DNA of 19,395 nt from positions 1 through 19,395 of the forward strand of contig CALLXZ010000342.1 of NCBI GenBank assembly GCA_937875605.1, given 5' to 3'. The translations under genes and the position numbers were made by a program. Below the pieces are notes generated by a model. That model was not told the DNA's origin. It was given only the letters and a program-made list of their open reading frames with translations, and did not search any database. The stretch is from an uncultured Moheibacter sp. (GTDB lineage Bacteria > Bacteroidota > Bacteroidia > Flavobacteriales > Weeksellaceae). Of this stretch, positions 1 to 7,801 are shown piece by piece (the stretch's first letter is position 1; each line of letters starts with the position of its first letter).

Positions 1-374
1 CCCACCTTCACATCTTGGGGGAATTTTTTGTACGTCATAAACGCCTTTTCCCTATTTCCGGTGATTTTCTCATTTGTAAACGTGAATATATCGCCCGGCT
101 CTAAAACCACATCTTCTTCCATCACGCCAATTCTCAACTTAGGACCTTGTAGATCAGCAAGTATAGCGGTATTATATCCATACTTTTCATTAAGACGGTG
201 GATCAATTCTATGTTCTTTTCTACTATATCATAGTCAGCATGTGAAAAATTGATTCGGAACACATCAACTCCCTTATCCATCAACTCACGAAGCATCTCT
301 TCTCCGTCGGTTGCAGGACCAAGTGTAGCTACTATTTTCGTCTTTTTTAAGTATTTCGGATTAAAATATTGCAT
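1..374 (-). CDS. pyk: Pyruvate kinase, N-terminal part (cut by window edge)
   Basis: Pyruvate kinase transfers phosphate from phosphoenolpyruvate to ADP in the last step of glycolysis. Translating the minus strand from the ATG at 374-372 gives 124 residues before the window ends. They hold the family's N-terminal barrel motifs: KTKIVATLGPATD (11-23), the active-site pattern R40-x-N42-x-S44-H45 in FRINFSH, and DLQGPKLR (74-81), which leads into the B domain. It is the last visible gene of the acpP-fabF-rnc run and starts 19 bases after the preceding stop. The rest, including the catalytic lysine and K+/Mg2+ ligands, lies outside. The identification is firm from motifs alone. Confidence 0.95.
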   Translation of the reverse strand, partial: MQYFNPKYLKKTKIVATLGPATDGEEMLRELMDKGVDVFRINFSHADYDIVEKNIELIHRLNEKYGYNTAILADLQGPKLRIGVMEEDVVLEPGDIFTFTNEKITGNREKAFMTYKKFPQDVKV

Positions 375-393
375 TTTCTTTTTATTTAATTTT

Positions 394-843
394 TTAAAAA
401 ATCAATCGGTTGATTGTTTTAATTGAATTTGTATCTAATTCGGTTATAATCTGAATAAAATTATTTTCATAAATAGGCAAACCATCGAACTCTTCGCCGG
501 TTACTTTTAGCAGAAAATTATAATGTTTGAATTGATTGATCAAAACAGGTGCTACGTCAAAAAGCGAAGACAAATTTCCTGAATTTTCAGTAGAATTCAA
601 GGTATAAGAAGCATTCTTAATGATATTATAATATGCCCCACTTTGCGGATTTTCCCACTCAAAAACCGGATAAAAGGTAAGTTGGTTTTCAATTAAAACA
701 TCCAAATCCGTACATCTTACAAACTTTGTTTCAAAACAGCGGTTGATGTGATAGACCAATTGCGGAGAATCAGTGTAAGCGGACACGATTCCGTAAAGCT
801 GAAAATCTATAAATTCAGCTTCCTCTATCAACAATGTTTTCAT
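394..843 (-). CDS. IPExxxVDY-family protein (function unknown)
   Basis: This 149-residue soluble protein has no signal peptide or membrane segment. Its place between rnc and pyk is where flavobacteria carry the uncharacterised IPExxxVDY family, and length and overall pattern fit. The name-giving motif appears degenerate: residues 102-110 read INQFKHYNF, matching the spacing and hydrophobic positions but not the P, E, V or D. The N-terminus (LLIEEAEFIDFQLYGI) and the C-terminal NRLIF also fit what I recall of the family. Its start codon directly abuts the stop of a possible 31-codon ORF in the gap after rnc. No activity is known, and the assignment rests mainly on position and length. Confidence 0.75.
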   Translation of the reverse strand: MKTLLIEEAEFIDFQLYGIVSAYTDSPQLVYHINRCFETKFVRCTDLDVLIENQLTFYPVFEWENPQSGAYYNIIKNASYTLNSTENSGNLSSLFDVAPVLINQFKHYNFLLKVTGEEFDGLPIYENNFIQIITELDTNSIKTINRLIF

Positions 844-956
844 CTATTTACAATTTTGTTTATAATCAAATCCTACCCCTAACAGGCAGACCAAATTGCG
901 CCATGACATATTTCGGTTGTAGTTCAACTGAATTTTCATGACTCATTTTGTGTCAA

Positions 957-1718
957 TTATAAAACGTTTTCCATCTTATTTTGCAGAAAGTAATAGGCTC
1001 TTTTTGAAGCATTTTCTTCTGCTCTTTTCTTAGAAGTACCCCGTCCTTTTGAGATAACTTTCTCATTTAATCTCACTACGGAAACAAATACAATTAAGTC
1101 TTCTGCATTATCTTCTTCAAAAGTATTAAAGCTGATTTTATTTTTGGTTTTTTGTCCCCATTCCAGAATCAAGCTTTTATAACTGGAAATCGTTTTTTCC
1201 AGTTTTTCCATATCAAAGTGCTGATCGATGATTTTGGTAAAAATAAATTTAGCTGTCGTATCAAAACCTTTATCCAGATAAATAGCTCCGATGAGTGCTT
1301 CTACCAAATCACCGTATATATCTTCACCCAGATTCGGATTTCCTGCCGGATGAAGCCGTTTTGCCAAATTCATCTGTTTGCCAATCGTATTAAGCTGACT
1401 CCTGGAAACGATTTTAGAACGCATCTTCGTAAGATAACCTTCTTGTTTATCGGGTGCTTTTTCAAAAATAAATACAGAAATGATGAGTCCGAGTACAGCG
1501 TCACCTAGAAATTCGAGACGCTCGAAATTTACATCGTTACCTTCTTCGTCTTTTACCTGAGCTGATCTGTGAACAAAAGCTCTTTTATAGATTTCCAGAT
1601 CAATCGGTTTAAATCCTATGATTTTGGTAAGAAAATTTTCCAGTTCAGGATCTTCCTGCACTTTATTTTCAAAATTCTTTTTGGTGAATTTTTTCTTGAT
1701 TTTCTCCCAAAAAAGCAT
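957..1718 (-). CDS. rnc: Ribonuclease III
   Basis: RNase III is a Mg2+-dependent double-strand-specific endonuclease that processes rRNA precursors and structured mRNAs as a dimer. The 253-residue protein carries the signature ERLEFLGDAVL (66-76). Residues matching the E. coli catalytic set E38, D45, D114 and E117 are E66, D73, D137 and E140; the last two lie in YGDLVEALIGAIYLD. Residues about 177-246 form the dsRNA-binding domain, ending in the typical GRGTSKKRAEENASKRA. An extra basic stretch of about 25 residues precedes the nuclease domain, longer than in E. coli. The start lies 6 bases after the fabF stop, so translation is probably coupled within the acpP operon. Confidence 0.97.
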   Translation of the reverse strand: MLFWEKIKKKFTKKNFENKVQEDPELENFLTKIIGFKPIDLEIYKRAFVHRSAQVKDEEGNDVNFERLEFLGDAVLGLIISVFIFEKAPDKQEGYLTKMRSKIVSRSQLNTIGKQMNLAKRLHPAGNPNLGEDIYGDLVEALIGAIYLDKGFDTTAKFIFTKIIDQHFDMEKLEKTISSYKSLILEWGQKTKNKISFNTFEEDNAEDLIVFVSVVRLNEKVISKGRGTSKKRAEENASKRAYYFLQNKMENVL

Positions 1719-1724
1719 ACGTTC

Positions 1725-2972
1725 TTAGATTTTTCTGAACACTACACAAGCATTATGACCACCAAAACCAAATGTGTTACTCATCGCAACATTGATCTTT
1801 TTATCTACTGCCTGATTAAAAGTATAGTTGATACGAGGATCTAAATTTTCGTCGTCTGTAAAATGATTAATCGTCGGTGGAACTCTGTCATGCATAATGG
1901 CTCCCACTACCGAAACCGCTTCAATAGCTCCTGCTGCCCCCAACAAATGGCCGGTCATGGATTTCGTAGAATTTATCTGAATGTTATAAGCATGATCTCC
2001 AAATAATTTCTGAATCGCTTTTGATTCGGCTATATCACCCAAAGGTGTAGAAGTTCCATGCATATTTATGTGGTCAACTTCATCTAAACGGACCTGAGCA
2101 TCATCCAATGCATTGATCATCACATTATATGCTCCCAAACCTTCCGGATGTGGAGCTGTCAAATGATAGGCATCGGCAGACATCCCTCCGCCAATGAACT
2201 CAGCATAAATCGTTGCACCACGCGATTTTGCATGCTCATATTCTTCCAATATAATTGCTCCGCTCCCTTCTCCCATCACAAATCCATCACGACCTTTATC
2301 AAAAGGGCGTGACGCAGTTTTTGGGTCGTCATTTCTGACAGATAAAGCGTGCATAGCATTAAATCCACCGATACTTGAAGCAGTTACCGCAGCTTCCGAA
2401 CCACCACTCACGATGACATCTGCTTTCCCTAAACGGATCAGCATAAGCGAGTCAATGAGAGCATTGGTGGAAGAAGCACAAGCCGAAACCGTAGTATAGT
2501 TAGGACCCATGAAACCGAATTCCATGGAGATGTGACCTGGCGTGATATCTGCAATCATTTTAGGGATAAAAAAAGGATTGAAGCGAGGCGTGCCGTTTCC
2601 GGTTGCGAAATTGGACACTTCTTCTTCAAAAGTTTTGATACCTCCTATTCCGGATCCCCAAATGACCCCTACTCTTTGTTTGTTCACATTGGATTCAATG
2701 ATTCCACTGTGAGCAACTGCTTCGCGTGCAGCTACAAGTCCTAATTGACCGCATCTGTCCAATTTCCGGGCTTCTTTCCGGTCAAAATGAGCTTCGGGAT
2801 CAAAATTCTTTACTTCACAAGCAAATTGAGTTTTAAATGATTGGGCATCAAACAAGGTTATGGGTGCAGCTCCACTAACTCCAGCAGTCAATGCTTCCCA
2901 GTATTCCTGAAAAGTATTACCAATGGGCGTGAGCGCACCTATACCTGTTACTACAACTCTTTTTAATTCCAT
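1725..2972 (-). CDS. fabF: 3-oxoacyl-ACP synthase II (KAS II)
   Basis: FabF condenses malonyl-ACP with acyl-ACP in the elongation step of type II fatty-acid synthesis. The 415 residues match the usual family length. The thiolase-fold catalytic triad is visible: nucleophile C165 in TVSACASSTNA, H305 in NMHGTSTPLGD and H342 in STKSMTGHLLGAAGA. The C-terminal SNTFGFGGHNA (398-408) is also typical. The protein starts MELKRVVVTGIGALTP, the standard FabF N-terminus, which fixes the start. It follows acpP by 24 bases and precedes rnc by 6, giving the classical acpP-fabF-rnc order. Confidence 0.98.
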   Translation of the reverse strand: MELKRVVVTGIGALTPIGNTFQEYWEALTAGVSGAAPITLFDAQSFKTQFACEVKNFDPEAHFDRKEARKLDRCGQLGLVAAREAVAHSGIIESNVNKQRVGVIWGSGIGGIKTFEEEVSNFATGNGTPRFNPFFIPKMIADITPGHISMEFGFMGPNYTTVSACASSTNALIDSLMLIRLGKADVIVSGGSEAAVTASSIGGFNAMHALSVRNDDPKTASRPFDKGRDGFVMGEGSGAIILEEYEHAKSRGATIYAEFIGGGMSADAYHLTAPHPEGLGAYNVMINALDDAQVRLDEVDHINMHGTSTPLGDIAESKAIQKLFGDHAYNIQINSTKSMTGHLLGAAGAIEAVSVVGAIMHDRVPPTINHFTDDENLDPRINYTFNQAVDKKINVAMSNTFGFGGHNACVVFRKI

Positions 2973-2996
2973 AAAACTGGAAAATTGGGTAAAGAA

Positions 2997-3233
2997 TTAT
3001 TTATTTAAATCTTCAATGTATTGAACAGCTTGTCCTACCGTTGAAATTTTTTCTGCTTGATCGTCCGGGATTTGAATGTCAAATTCTTTTTCAAATTCCA
3101 TGATTAATTCTACCGTATCCAAAGAATCAGCACCTAAATCGTTTGTAAAGCTTGCTTCTAAGGTTACTTCACTTTCATCAACGCCTAATTTATCAACGAT
3201 GATTGCTTTTACTCTTGATGTAATGTCAGACAT
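2997..3233 (-). CDS. acpP: Acyl carrier protein
   Basis: This 78-residue acidic protein carries growing acyl chains on a 4'-phosphopantetheine arm for FabF and the other fatty-acid-synthesis enzymes. The attachment site is S37 in [12 protein letters not shown] (34-45), the standard DSL motif. The helical pattern and length are those of a free-standing ACP. It heads the run acpP-fabF-rnc-IPExxxVDY-pyk, and a -7 element lies about 28 bases upstream (3262-3269). Confidence 0.98.
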   Translation of the reverse strand: MSDITSRVKAIIVDKLGVDESEVTLEASFTNDLGADSLDTVELIMEFEKEFDIQIPDDQAEKISTVGQAVQYIEDLNK

Positions 3234-3261
3234 AATAATTATTTTAATTGTTTTGATTTGG

Positions 3262-3269
3262 CAAAAATA
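3262..3269 (-). promoter_or_regulatory. Predicted -7 element for the acpP operon
   Basis: The minus strand reads TATTTTTG, a full match to the Bacteroidota -7 consensus TAnnTTTG. If transcription starts about 4 bases past the final G, the leader is about 25 nt. No convincing -33 TTG is seen at the expected distance. From here to the acpP start the sequence is AT-rich with no other structure noticed. Confidence 0.5.
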
Positions 3270-3429
3270 TAAAACTTTAGATAAAGTTTAGAAAAATTAT
3301 AATGCAAACATAACGAACGGTTCCATTTAAACCAATTATTCTTCCATATTTATCATGACAACAAATGAGTTATGCCATTAAATTCTTTTCTGAATTATTC
3401 CTTTTTAAACAATTAAGCCTATATTTATC

Positions 3430-3441
3430 TGATGAATATCA
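3430..3441. promoter_or_regulatory. Candidate Fnr-like box upstream of pckA
   Basis: TGAT-GAAT-ATCA is an exact TGAT-N4-ATCA palindrome, the core of Crp/Fnr-family sites. Its centre is 47.5 bases from the G of the pckA -7 element, so about -51.5 if transcription starts 4 bases later. The box proposed for ccoI has nearly the same geometry. The site is seen directly; regulation is inferred. The same core also occurs by chance inside two genes of this window. Confidence 0.4.
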
Positions 3442-3475
3442 TTAGATTTATGCAATAGCAAATCAGTTATTTCCC

Positions 3476-3483
3476 TAAATTTG
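3476..3483 (+). promoter_or_regulatory. Predicted -7 element for pckA, with A/C-rich leader
   Basis: TAAATTTG matches TAnnTTTG. The predicted start of about 3487 gives a 46-nt leader. Its last part (about 3506-3524) is a run of AAC/CAA triplets with almost no U or G, so it should be unstructured. No Shine-Dalgarno is present. Such A-rich, unstructured leaders suit the SD-independent initiation common in Bacteroidota. A -33 match is weak (TTTATG at 3447-3452). Confidence 0.55.
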
Positions 3484-3532
3484 ACGTCCAAATCACAGAA
3501 CTTGTAAAACAAACAACAACAAACATTTAGCT

Positions 3533-5137
3533 ATGAAAAATATAAAAATAATCCAGGAACTTCACGAGTTGGGAATCACGGGTTATCATGAGGTGGAATA
3601 TAATTCTACTTATGAAGAGCTCTTCAAAGCCGAAACTTCCAGCCAAAACTCTGGTTATGAAAAAGGAGTCGTTTCTGATTTAGGAGCGATCGCTGTTAAA
3701 ACAGGTGTTTTTACCGGTCGCTCTCCCAAAGATCGTTTTATAGTAAAAGATGAAGTGACGAAAGACACCATTTACTGGGACGGGAAAGTCAATCTTCCGA
3801 CGACTCCGGAAACTTTCACCCATTGTAAAAACCTGGTTTTGGATCAGTTATCTAAATCAAAAAAGATTTATGTAGTAGATGCTTTCTGCGGAACAAACCC
3901 CGATACTAGACTAAAAGTTCGTTTCATCATGGAAGTTGCATGGCAGGCGCATTTTGTAACCAATATGTTTATCCGGCCTTCAAACTATGAACTTGAAAAC
4001 TTCGGAGAGCCGGACTTCATCGTGATGAACGGATCCAAAACAACCAATCCGGACTGGGAAAGCCAAGGACTGAATTCGGAAAACTTTGTAATGTTCAACC
4101 TGACCGAAAAAATCCAAATCATAGGTGGAACCTGGTATGGCGGCGAAATGAAAAAAGGAATGTTTTCCATCATGAATTATTATCTTCCACTTAGAGGAAT
4201 TGCCTCCATGCACTGTTCTGCAAACGTAGGTGAAGAAGGAGATGTAGCTCTTTTCTTTGGGCTTTCCGGAACTGGGAAAACCACCTTATCCGCCGACCCT
4301 AAACGTTATCTGATAGGTGATGATGAACACGGATGGGATGATCATGGTGTATTTAATTTCGAAGGGGGTTGTTATGCAAAAGTAATTGACTTGTCAGAAG
4401 AAAAAGAACCAGATATCTATCGTGCCATCAAGCGTGACGCATTGCTTGAAAATGTAATTGTGAAAGAAAACGGCGAAATTGATTTTACAGACGGTTCTAT
4501 CACAGAAAACACACGCGTTTCGTATCCTATTTACAACATTAACAAAATTGTCCTTCCATCTAAAGCCGGACATGCTAAAAAGATCGTGTATTTATCAGCA
4601 GATGCATTTGGTGTTTTACCTCCGGTTTCCATTTTGGATGATGATCAGGCACAATACCATTTTCTTTGTGGCTACACTTCCAAACTGGCCGGAACGGAAA
4701 GAGGAATTACCGAACCTCAACCGTCATTCTCTCCGGCATTTGGTGAAGCATTTTTAACTCTCCATCCTACCATGTATTCCAAAACATTAATAGGAAAAAT
4801 GAAGGAACACAATGCCAAAGCATATTTGGTAAACACAGGCTGGAATGGAACTGGAAAGCGTATTTCTTTGAAAGATACGAGAGCCATCATAGATGCTATC
4901 ATAGACGGATCCATCGAAAATGCTCCGAAAACAACAATTCCGGTTTTAAACTTGGAAATCCCAACTGCTCTGCCAAATGTTTCTGAAGGAATTTTAGACC
5001 CAAGAAATACGTATGGCAATACGGAAGAATGGGAAGCAAAAGCAAAAGATTTGGGCGCGAGATACATTCAAAATTTCAAACAATATTGTAATACCGCAGA
5101 AGGCGAGCGATTAATCGCTGCGGGACCACAATTGTAA
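3533..5137 (+). CDS. pckA: Phosphoenolpyruvate carboxykinase (ATP)
   Basis: PckA interconverts oxaloacetate plus ATP with PEP, CO2 and ADP, the entry step of gluconeogenesis. The 534 residues match the ATP-dependent family. Visible motifs are TGRSPKDRF (61-69, with the substrate-binding arginine R63), Y202 with K207/K208 and H227 (equivalents of E. coli Y207, K212/K213 and H232), the P-loop GLSGTGKTT (243-251), and LIGDDEHGW (260-268) with metal-binding D264. The gene is monocistronic: it has its own promoter, a Fnr-like box and a strong terminator at 5157-5198. It diverges from the operon that contains pyk, which encodes the opposing PEP-consuming enzyme. Confidence 0.98.
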   Translation: MKNIKIIQELHELGITGYHEVEYNSTYEELFKAETSSQNSGYEKGVVSDLGAIAVKTGVFTGRSPKDRFIVKDEVTKDTIYWDGKVNLPTTPETFTHCKNLVLDQLSKSKKIYVVDAFCGTNPDTRLKVRFIMEVAWQAHFVTNMFIRPSNYELENFGEPDFIVMNGSKTTNPDWESQGLNSENFVMFNLTEKIQIIGGTWYGGEMKKGMFSIMNYYLPLRGIASMHCSANVGEEGDVALFFGLSGTGKTTLSADPKRYLIGDDEHGWDDHGVFNFEGGCYAKVIDLSEEKEPDIYRAIKRDALLENVIVKENGEIDFTDGSITENTRVSYPIYNINKIVLPSKAGHAKKIVYLSADAFGVLPPVSILDDDQAQYHFLCGYTSKLAGTERGITEPQPSFSPAFGEAFLTLHPTMYSKTLIGKMKEHNAKAYLVNTGWNGTGKRISLKDTRAIIDAIIDGSIENAPKTTIPVLNLEIPTALPNVSEGILDPRNTYGNTEEWEAKAKDLGARYIQNFKQYCNTAEGERLIAAGPQL

Positions 5138-5156
5138 AATTGATTTTAATACATAT

Positions 5157-5198
5157 AAAAATTGTTTCAGTTATTCCAAATTGAAACAATTTTTTTTG
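5157..5198 (+). terminator. Rho-independent terminator after pckA
   Basis: The arms ATTGTTTCA (5161-5169) and TGAAACAAT (5182-5190) pair perfectly over 9 bp around a 12-base loop. The stem is extended by four A:T pairs and followed by eight T (5191-5198). It lies 20 bases after the pckA stop and closes that transcription unit. Confidence 0.9.
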
Positions 5199-5314
5199 TT
5201 TATATTAATTCAAATGAGCCACTTACACGCTTCAATAGTGAATTAAACCTCTTATTTAAAAAATGATTTATCAACTGATTTTCGAGATTGTTGAAAACTT
5301 TAATGTTAAAGCAC

Positions 5315-5345
5315 TTGCACAGTTATACGTCATCCTATAGATTTG
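5315..5345 (+). promoter_or_regulatory. Promoter of the class-II synthetase-like gene
   Basis: TTG (5315-5317), a 20-base spacer and TAGATTTG (5338-5345) form the best two-part Bacteroidota promoter in the window (TTG-N17-23-TAnnTTTG). It lies downstream of the first in-frame ATG at 5288 and upstream of the ATG at 5381, which decides the start of the following gene. The predicted leader is about 30 nt. Confidence 0.65.
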
Positions 5346-5380
5346 CGCCAATTTATGCAAACTTTAAAAACAAAAAATTT

Positions 5381-6262
5381 ATGCACGATTTTGTAATTCC
5401 GCAGGGCGCAGTCGCCCGAGCAAATGATTTGGCGTTGGTTCCAATCATTGATCCCAAAAAGTTCTCTTTTGTCGTTAACAAAATGAGAACTTTTTTTTTG
5501 CAAAAAGGTTTCGTAGAAGTACATACACAAAACCGTTTGAGTATTCTCGCTGCTTGTGAAAATCCTCACTCCATCGCGACGTATGATTATTGCGGAAACA
5601 TTTGGCCGCTACCTCAGACCGGTCAGATGTGGCTGGAACACGAATTGCTTACCCAACCGGACGTTCCCGGCTATTTCTGTCTTTCTACCAGCTACCGAAA
5701 TGAAAACAATCCTATCAGAGGAAGACACAACCGAATCTTCCCGATGTTTGAATTTGAATTGCACGGAGGAATGAAAGAGTTACTTCAGTTGGAAGCTGAA
5801 TTTGTGGAATACCTTGGATTTGGAGATCCTTCCGATTTCGTTCACCAAGATTATGAAGAAATGGCAACGAAGTATGATGTTTCAATTTTAGAATCAGAAG
5901 ACGAATTAAAAATCTACGATGATTACGGTCCGATTTTCTTTCTTGAAAATTTCCCCGAAAGAACCAATCCTTTCTGGAACATGAAACGAAATGGAACAAC
6001 TGCCAACAAAGTAGATGTATTGATGCACGGAATCGAAACCATCGGTTCGGCTGAAAGAAGCTGTGATGCAGAAGCGCAAAGAAAATCTTTCTACACCATC
6101 GAAGAGGGAAATTACGCTAAAAAATTATTTGAATTATTTGGAAAAGACCGCGTCGAAGAAGAATTAGAAGATTTTCTTTCCTACGAATTCTTTCCTAGAT
6201 CCGGAGGCGGATTAGGCGTTCCGAGAATGATCAGGGCATTTGAACTTTCCGGTTTATTATAA
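5381..6262 (+). CDS. Class-II aminoacyl-tRNA-synthetase paralogue, putative asparagine synthetase
   Basis: This 293-residue protein is a catalytic domain of the AspRS/AsnRS subclass with no N-terminal OB-fold anticodon-binding domain. It shows LPQTGQMWLEHEL (77-89, like the SPQLY stretch of AsnRS), motif 2 in YRNENNPIRGRHNRIFPMFE (105-124), ETIGSAERSCD (219-229, like GGSQRE), and motif 3 GGGLGVPRM (275-283) with R282. The motif arginines and acidic residues for ATP binding are kept, so it should still activate an amino acid, most likely aspartate. Archaeal stand-alone homologues of this kind (AS-AR) make asparagine from aspartate, ATP and ammonia, so I favour that role. tRNA or protein modification are alternatives. 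I chose the ATG at 5381 because the promoter lies inside the longer reading frame from 5288. Confidence 0.8.
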   Translation: MHDFVIPQGAVARANDLALVPIIDPKKFSFVVNKMRTFFLQKGFVEVHTQNRLSILAACENPHSIATYDYCGNIWPLPQTGQMWLEHELLTQPDVPGYFCLSTSYRNENNPIRGRHNRIFPMFEFELHGGMKELLQLEAEFVEYLGFGDPSDFVHQDYEEMATKYDVSILESEDELKIYDDYGPIFFLENFPERTNPFWNMKRNGTTANKVDVLMHGIETIGSAERSCDAEAQRKSFYTIEEGNYAKKLFELFGKDRVEEELEDFLSYEFFPRSGGGLGVPRMIRAFELSGLL

Positions 6263-6283
6263 ATAGCATAACGACTAACACAC

Positions 6284-6314
6284 AAGAACGGCAGTGATGC
6301 CGTTCTTTTATTTA
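6284..6314 (+). terminator. Hairpin terminator between two convergent genes
   Basis: A perfect 10-bp stem, AAGAACGGCA (6284-6293) with TGCCGTTCTT (6298-6307), encloses a GTGA loop, which in RNA is a GNRA-type tetraloop. It is followed on the plus strand by a T-rich tract. The right arm touches the gldC stop codon (6308-6310). The minus-strand transcript lacks a U-run after the hairpin, so it terminates mainly the plus-strand gene. It may still shield the gldC mRNA 3' end. Confidence 0.85.
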
Positions 6315-6640
6315 TGGCTTTTGATTCCTGCTTGATGGGCAAAATTTTCAGCAAATTCGATAATGGAATCTGCAACTTCATCTTCATTGGTAGCTCGTTG
6401 ATAAGAATTTGCCATGGAAATAAAAATCTGGTGATAAAAACGTTTCATATCGTCCATCTCCATTTCTTTGGTCCATAAATCAATTCGCAACGCTTCTTTT
6501 GCCTTATCATCCCAAACCGAAATCATCGCAGCTTTGGTTTCCTGGTTGTTAATTCCGCCATCTTGCGCATTCCAACTCATCTTTTCCGGAACGTGGTTTT
6601 CGTCCAATTCTACATCTACTATGATTTGCGTTTTTCTCAT
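6308..6640 (-). CDS. gldC: Gliding motility protein GldC
   Basis: GldC is a small cytoplasmic protein first defined in Flavobacterium johnsoniae, where it enhances gliding and is co-transcribed with gldB. The 110-residue product follows the family pattern: MRKTQIIVDVELDENHVPEKM at the N-terminus, then SVWDDKAKEALRIDLWTKEM (41-60), which is close to the conserved core, and an acidic helical C-terminus. There is no signal peptide or membrane segment. It starts 33 bases after the gldB stop. GldBC homologues also occur in flavobacteria that do not glide, so their presence does not prove motility. Confidence 0.92.
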   Translation of the reverse strand: MRKTQIIVDVELDENHVPEKMSWNAQDGGINNQETKAAMISVWDDKAKEALRIDLWTKEMEMDDMKRFYHQIFISMANSYQRATNEDEVADSIIEFAENFAHQAGIKSHK

Positions 6641-6673
6641 TTTTTGATTAATGTTTCTAATTAAAAATTGTTT

Positions 6674-7711
6674 TTATTCGTATTTTTCAACTTCATCCTT
6701 CGAAGCTGTTTCACTCTGCGAATAATTTCCATCTCCTTTTTTCGGTTTGTATTTTGACTCTTTAAAGATCAGTTGTGTGTCTTGCTGAATAAATTGTTCC
6801 AAAGTCAAATCCGGATTTTCGTCCAAATATTTACGGCAAATCTGCCAGCCGATCCAAGCTCCTATTCTTCCCGGAGATTCCGTTTCGATTTCATTTAAGA
6901 ATTTGGAAAAAGGTCCCGGCTGTAAAAACCGTTCCCTATAGGTTTTATCGTTGGAAAAAATCATGTTTTGTTCGATGAAATAATTCCAGATATCACCTTC
7001 ATTTGCAATTGCCCAATCCAATTGTTCTTTGGAGTAGCCGATTTTCAATTCATCGGAAGTTTTCGGAAGAAGCGCATCTGCCAAAATCAGTTTTTTTCCT
7101 TCGTCCACCATCAAATCTACAAAAGTCTGCTGACGTGGATTAAAGGGTACGATTTCCCGACCGATTGCCTGCACCACTGTAGGTGCAATATCGTGTGGAT
7201 TCATGGTTTTTGCCATATACGGATAGATTCTTTCTTTCTGGTAAAAAGAACTTTTGCTTCCTAAAAAACCATCCATCGCGATGAAAAGCATCCCTTCTTT
7301 TCGTCCGTAGATGATAGGTTCATACACATTTTGCAATCCGGACGAATAGGTATAAATCTGAGGAATTAATTCTTTTGGAAAATAATACTTATAGTACGCA
7401 AACAGACTTTTCAAATCATCTTGATAAGTGGATTTGGTAAATTTTTTCTGGACCGAATCAAATACTGCTACTTCCAATGTGTCTCTGCGCTGTGCCTCCC
7501 AAACCGAATTATCCACAGAATTGTCAAAAAAGAAAGGATAGCGAGATTGCAAAGTATTCAGACCAACAGAGGTGTTAAAAAAATCTTTGCTGATATCTGT
7601 AATCTTCAATTCTACTTTTTCCTGTGGCAATTCCACATCCCAGCGATTGTCCTTTCCACAGGAAATTACCAAAAAAGACGCAAATATCAGCATCCAATAA
7701 TTTGTTTTCAT
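6674..7711 (-). CDS. gldB: Gliding motility lipoprotein GldB
   Basis: GldB is a lipoprotein needed for gliding in F. johnsoniae. The 345 residues begin with a short basic N-terminus, a hydrophobic stretch and the lipobox VISC, with C18 the predicted lipidated residue, so the mature protein is envelope-anchored and faces the periplasm. The mature part is soluble in character (WDVELPQEKVELKITDISKDFF near the start) and ends in a charged, disordered-looking tail. The neighbours gldC (downstream) and nadE (divergent) are the same as I recall around gldB in other flavobacteria. Its exact biochemical role is not known. A -7 element lies at 7786-7793. Confidence 0.92.
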   Translation of the reverse strand: MKTNYWMLIFASFLVISCGKDNRWDVELPQEKVELKITDISKDFFNTSVGLNTLQSRYPFFFDNSVDNSVWEAQRRDTLEVAVFDSVQKKFTKSTYQDDLKSLFAYYKYYFPKELIPQIYTYSSGLQNVYEPIIYGRKEGMLFIAMDGFLGSKSSFYQKERIYPYMAKTMNPHDIAPTVVQAIGREIVPFNPRQQTFVDLMVDEGKKLILADALLPKTSDELKIGYSKEQLDWAIANEGDIWNYFIEQNMIFSNDKTYRERFLQPGPFSKFLNEIETESPGRIGAWIGWQICRKYLDENPDLTLEQFIQQDTQLIFKESKYKPKKGDGNYSQSETASKDEVEKYE

Positions 7712-7761
7712 TTTCTCAATTTTTAGGATTTACAGGCAACGAAAAAAAATATACAATTCCT

Positions 7762-7769
7762 TACCTTTG
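7762..7769 (+). promoter_or_regulatory. Predicted -7 element for nadE
   Basis: TACCTTTG matches TAnnTTTG 32 bases before the nadE ATG. No TTG is seen at the -33 distance. It faces the gldB element at 7786-7793. Confidence 0.45.
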
Positions 7770-7785
7770 GTTAAAAATCAAGCCA

Positions 7786-7793
7786 CAAATTTA
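7786..7793 (-). promoter_or_regulatory. Predicted -7 element for gldBC
   Basis: The minus strand reads TAAATTTG, a full match to TAnnTTTG, about 74 bases before the gldB ATG. Any -33 contacts would fall inside the first codons of nadE, where no clear TTG is seen. Confidence 0.4.
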
Positions 7794-7801
7794 ATCATAT
7801 A

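Noticed and set aside
1152-1508. 118-codon plus-strand ORF within rnc
   Set aside because: It is a shadow of rnc; cysteine- and phenylalanine-rich composition is typical of antisense frames here.
4717-5067. 116-codon minus-strand ORF within pckA
   Set aside because: It is a shadow of the strongly conserved pckA reading frame.
5288-5380. N-terminal extension of the class-II synthetase-like protein from the ATG at 5288
   Set aside because: A two-part promoter (5315-5345) lies inside it, and the extra 31 residues do not resemble the family N-terminus.
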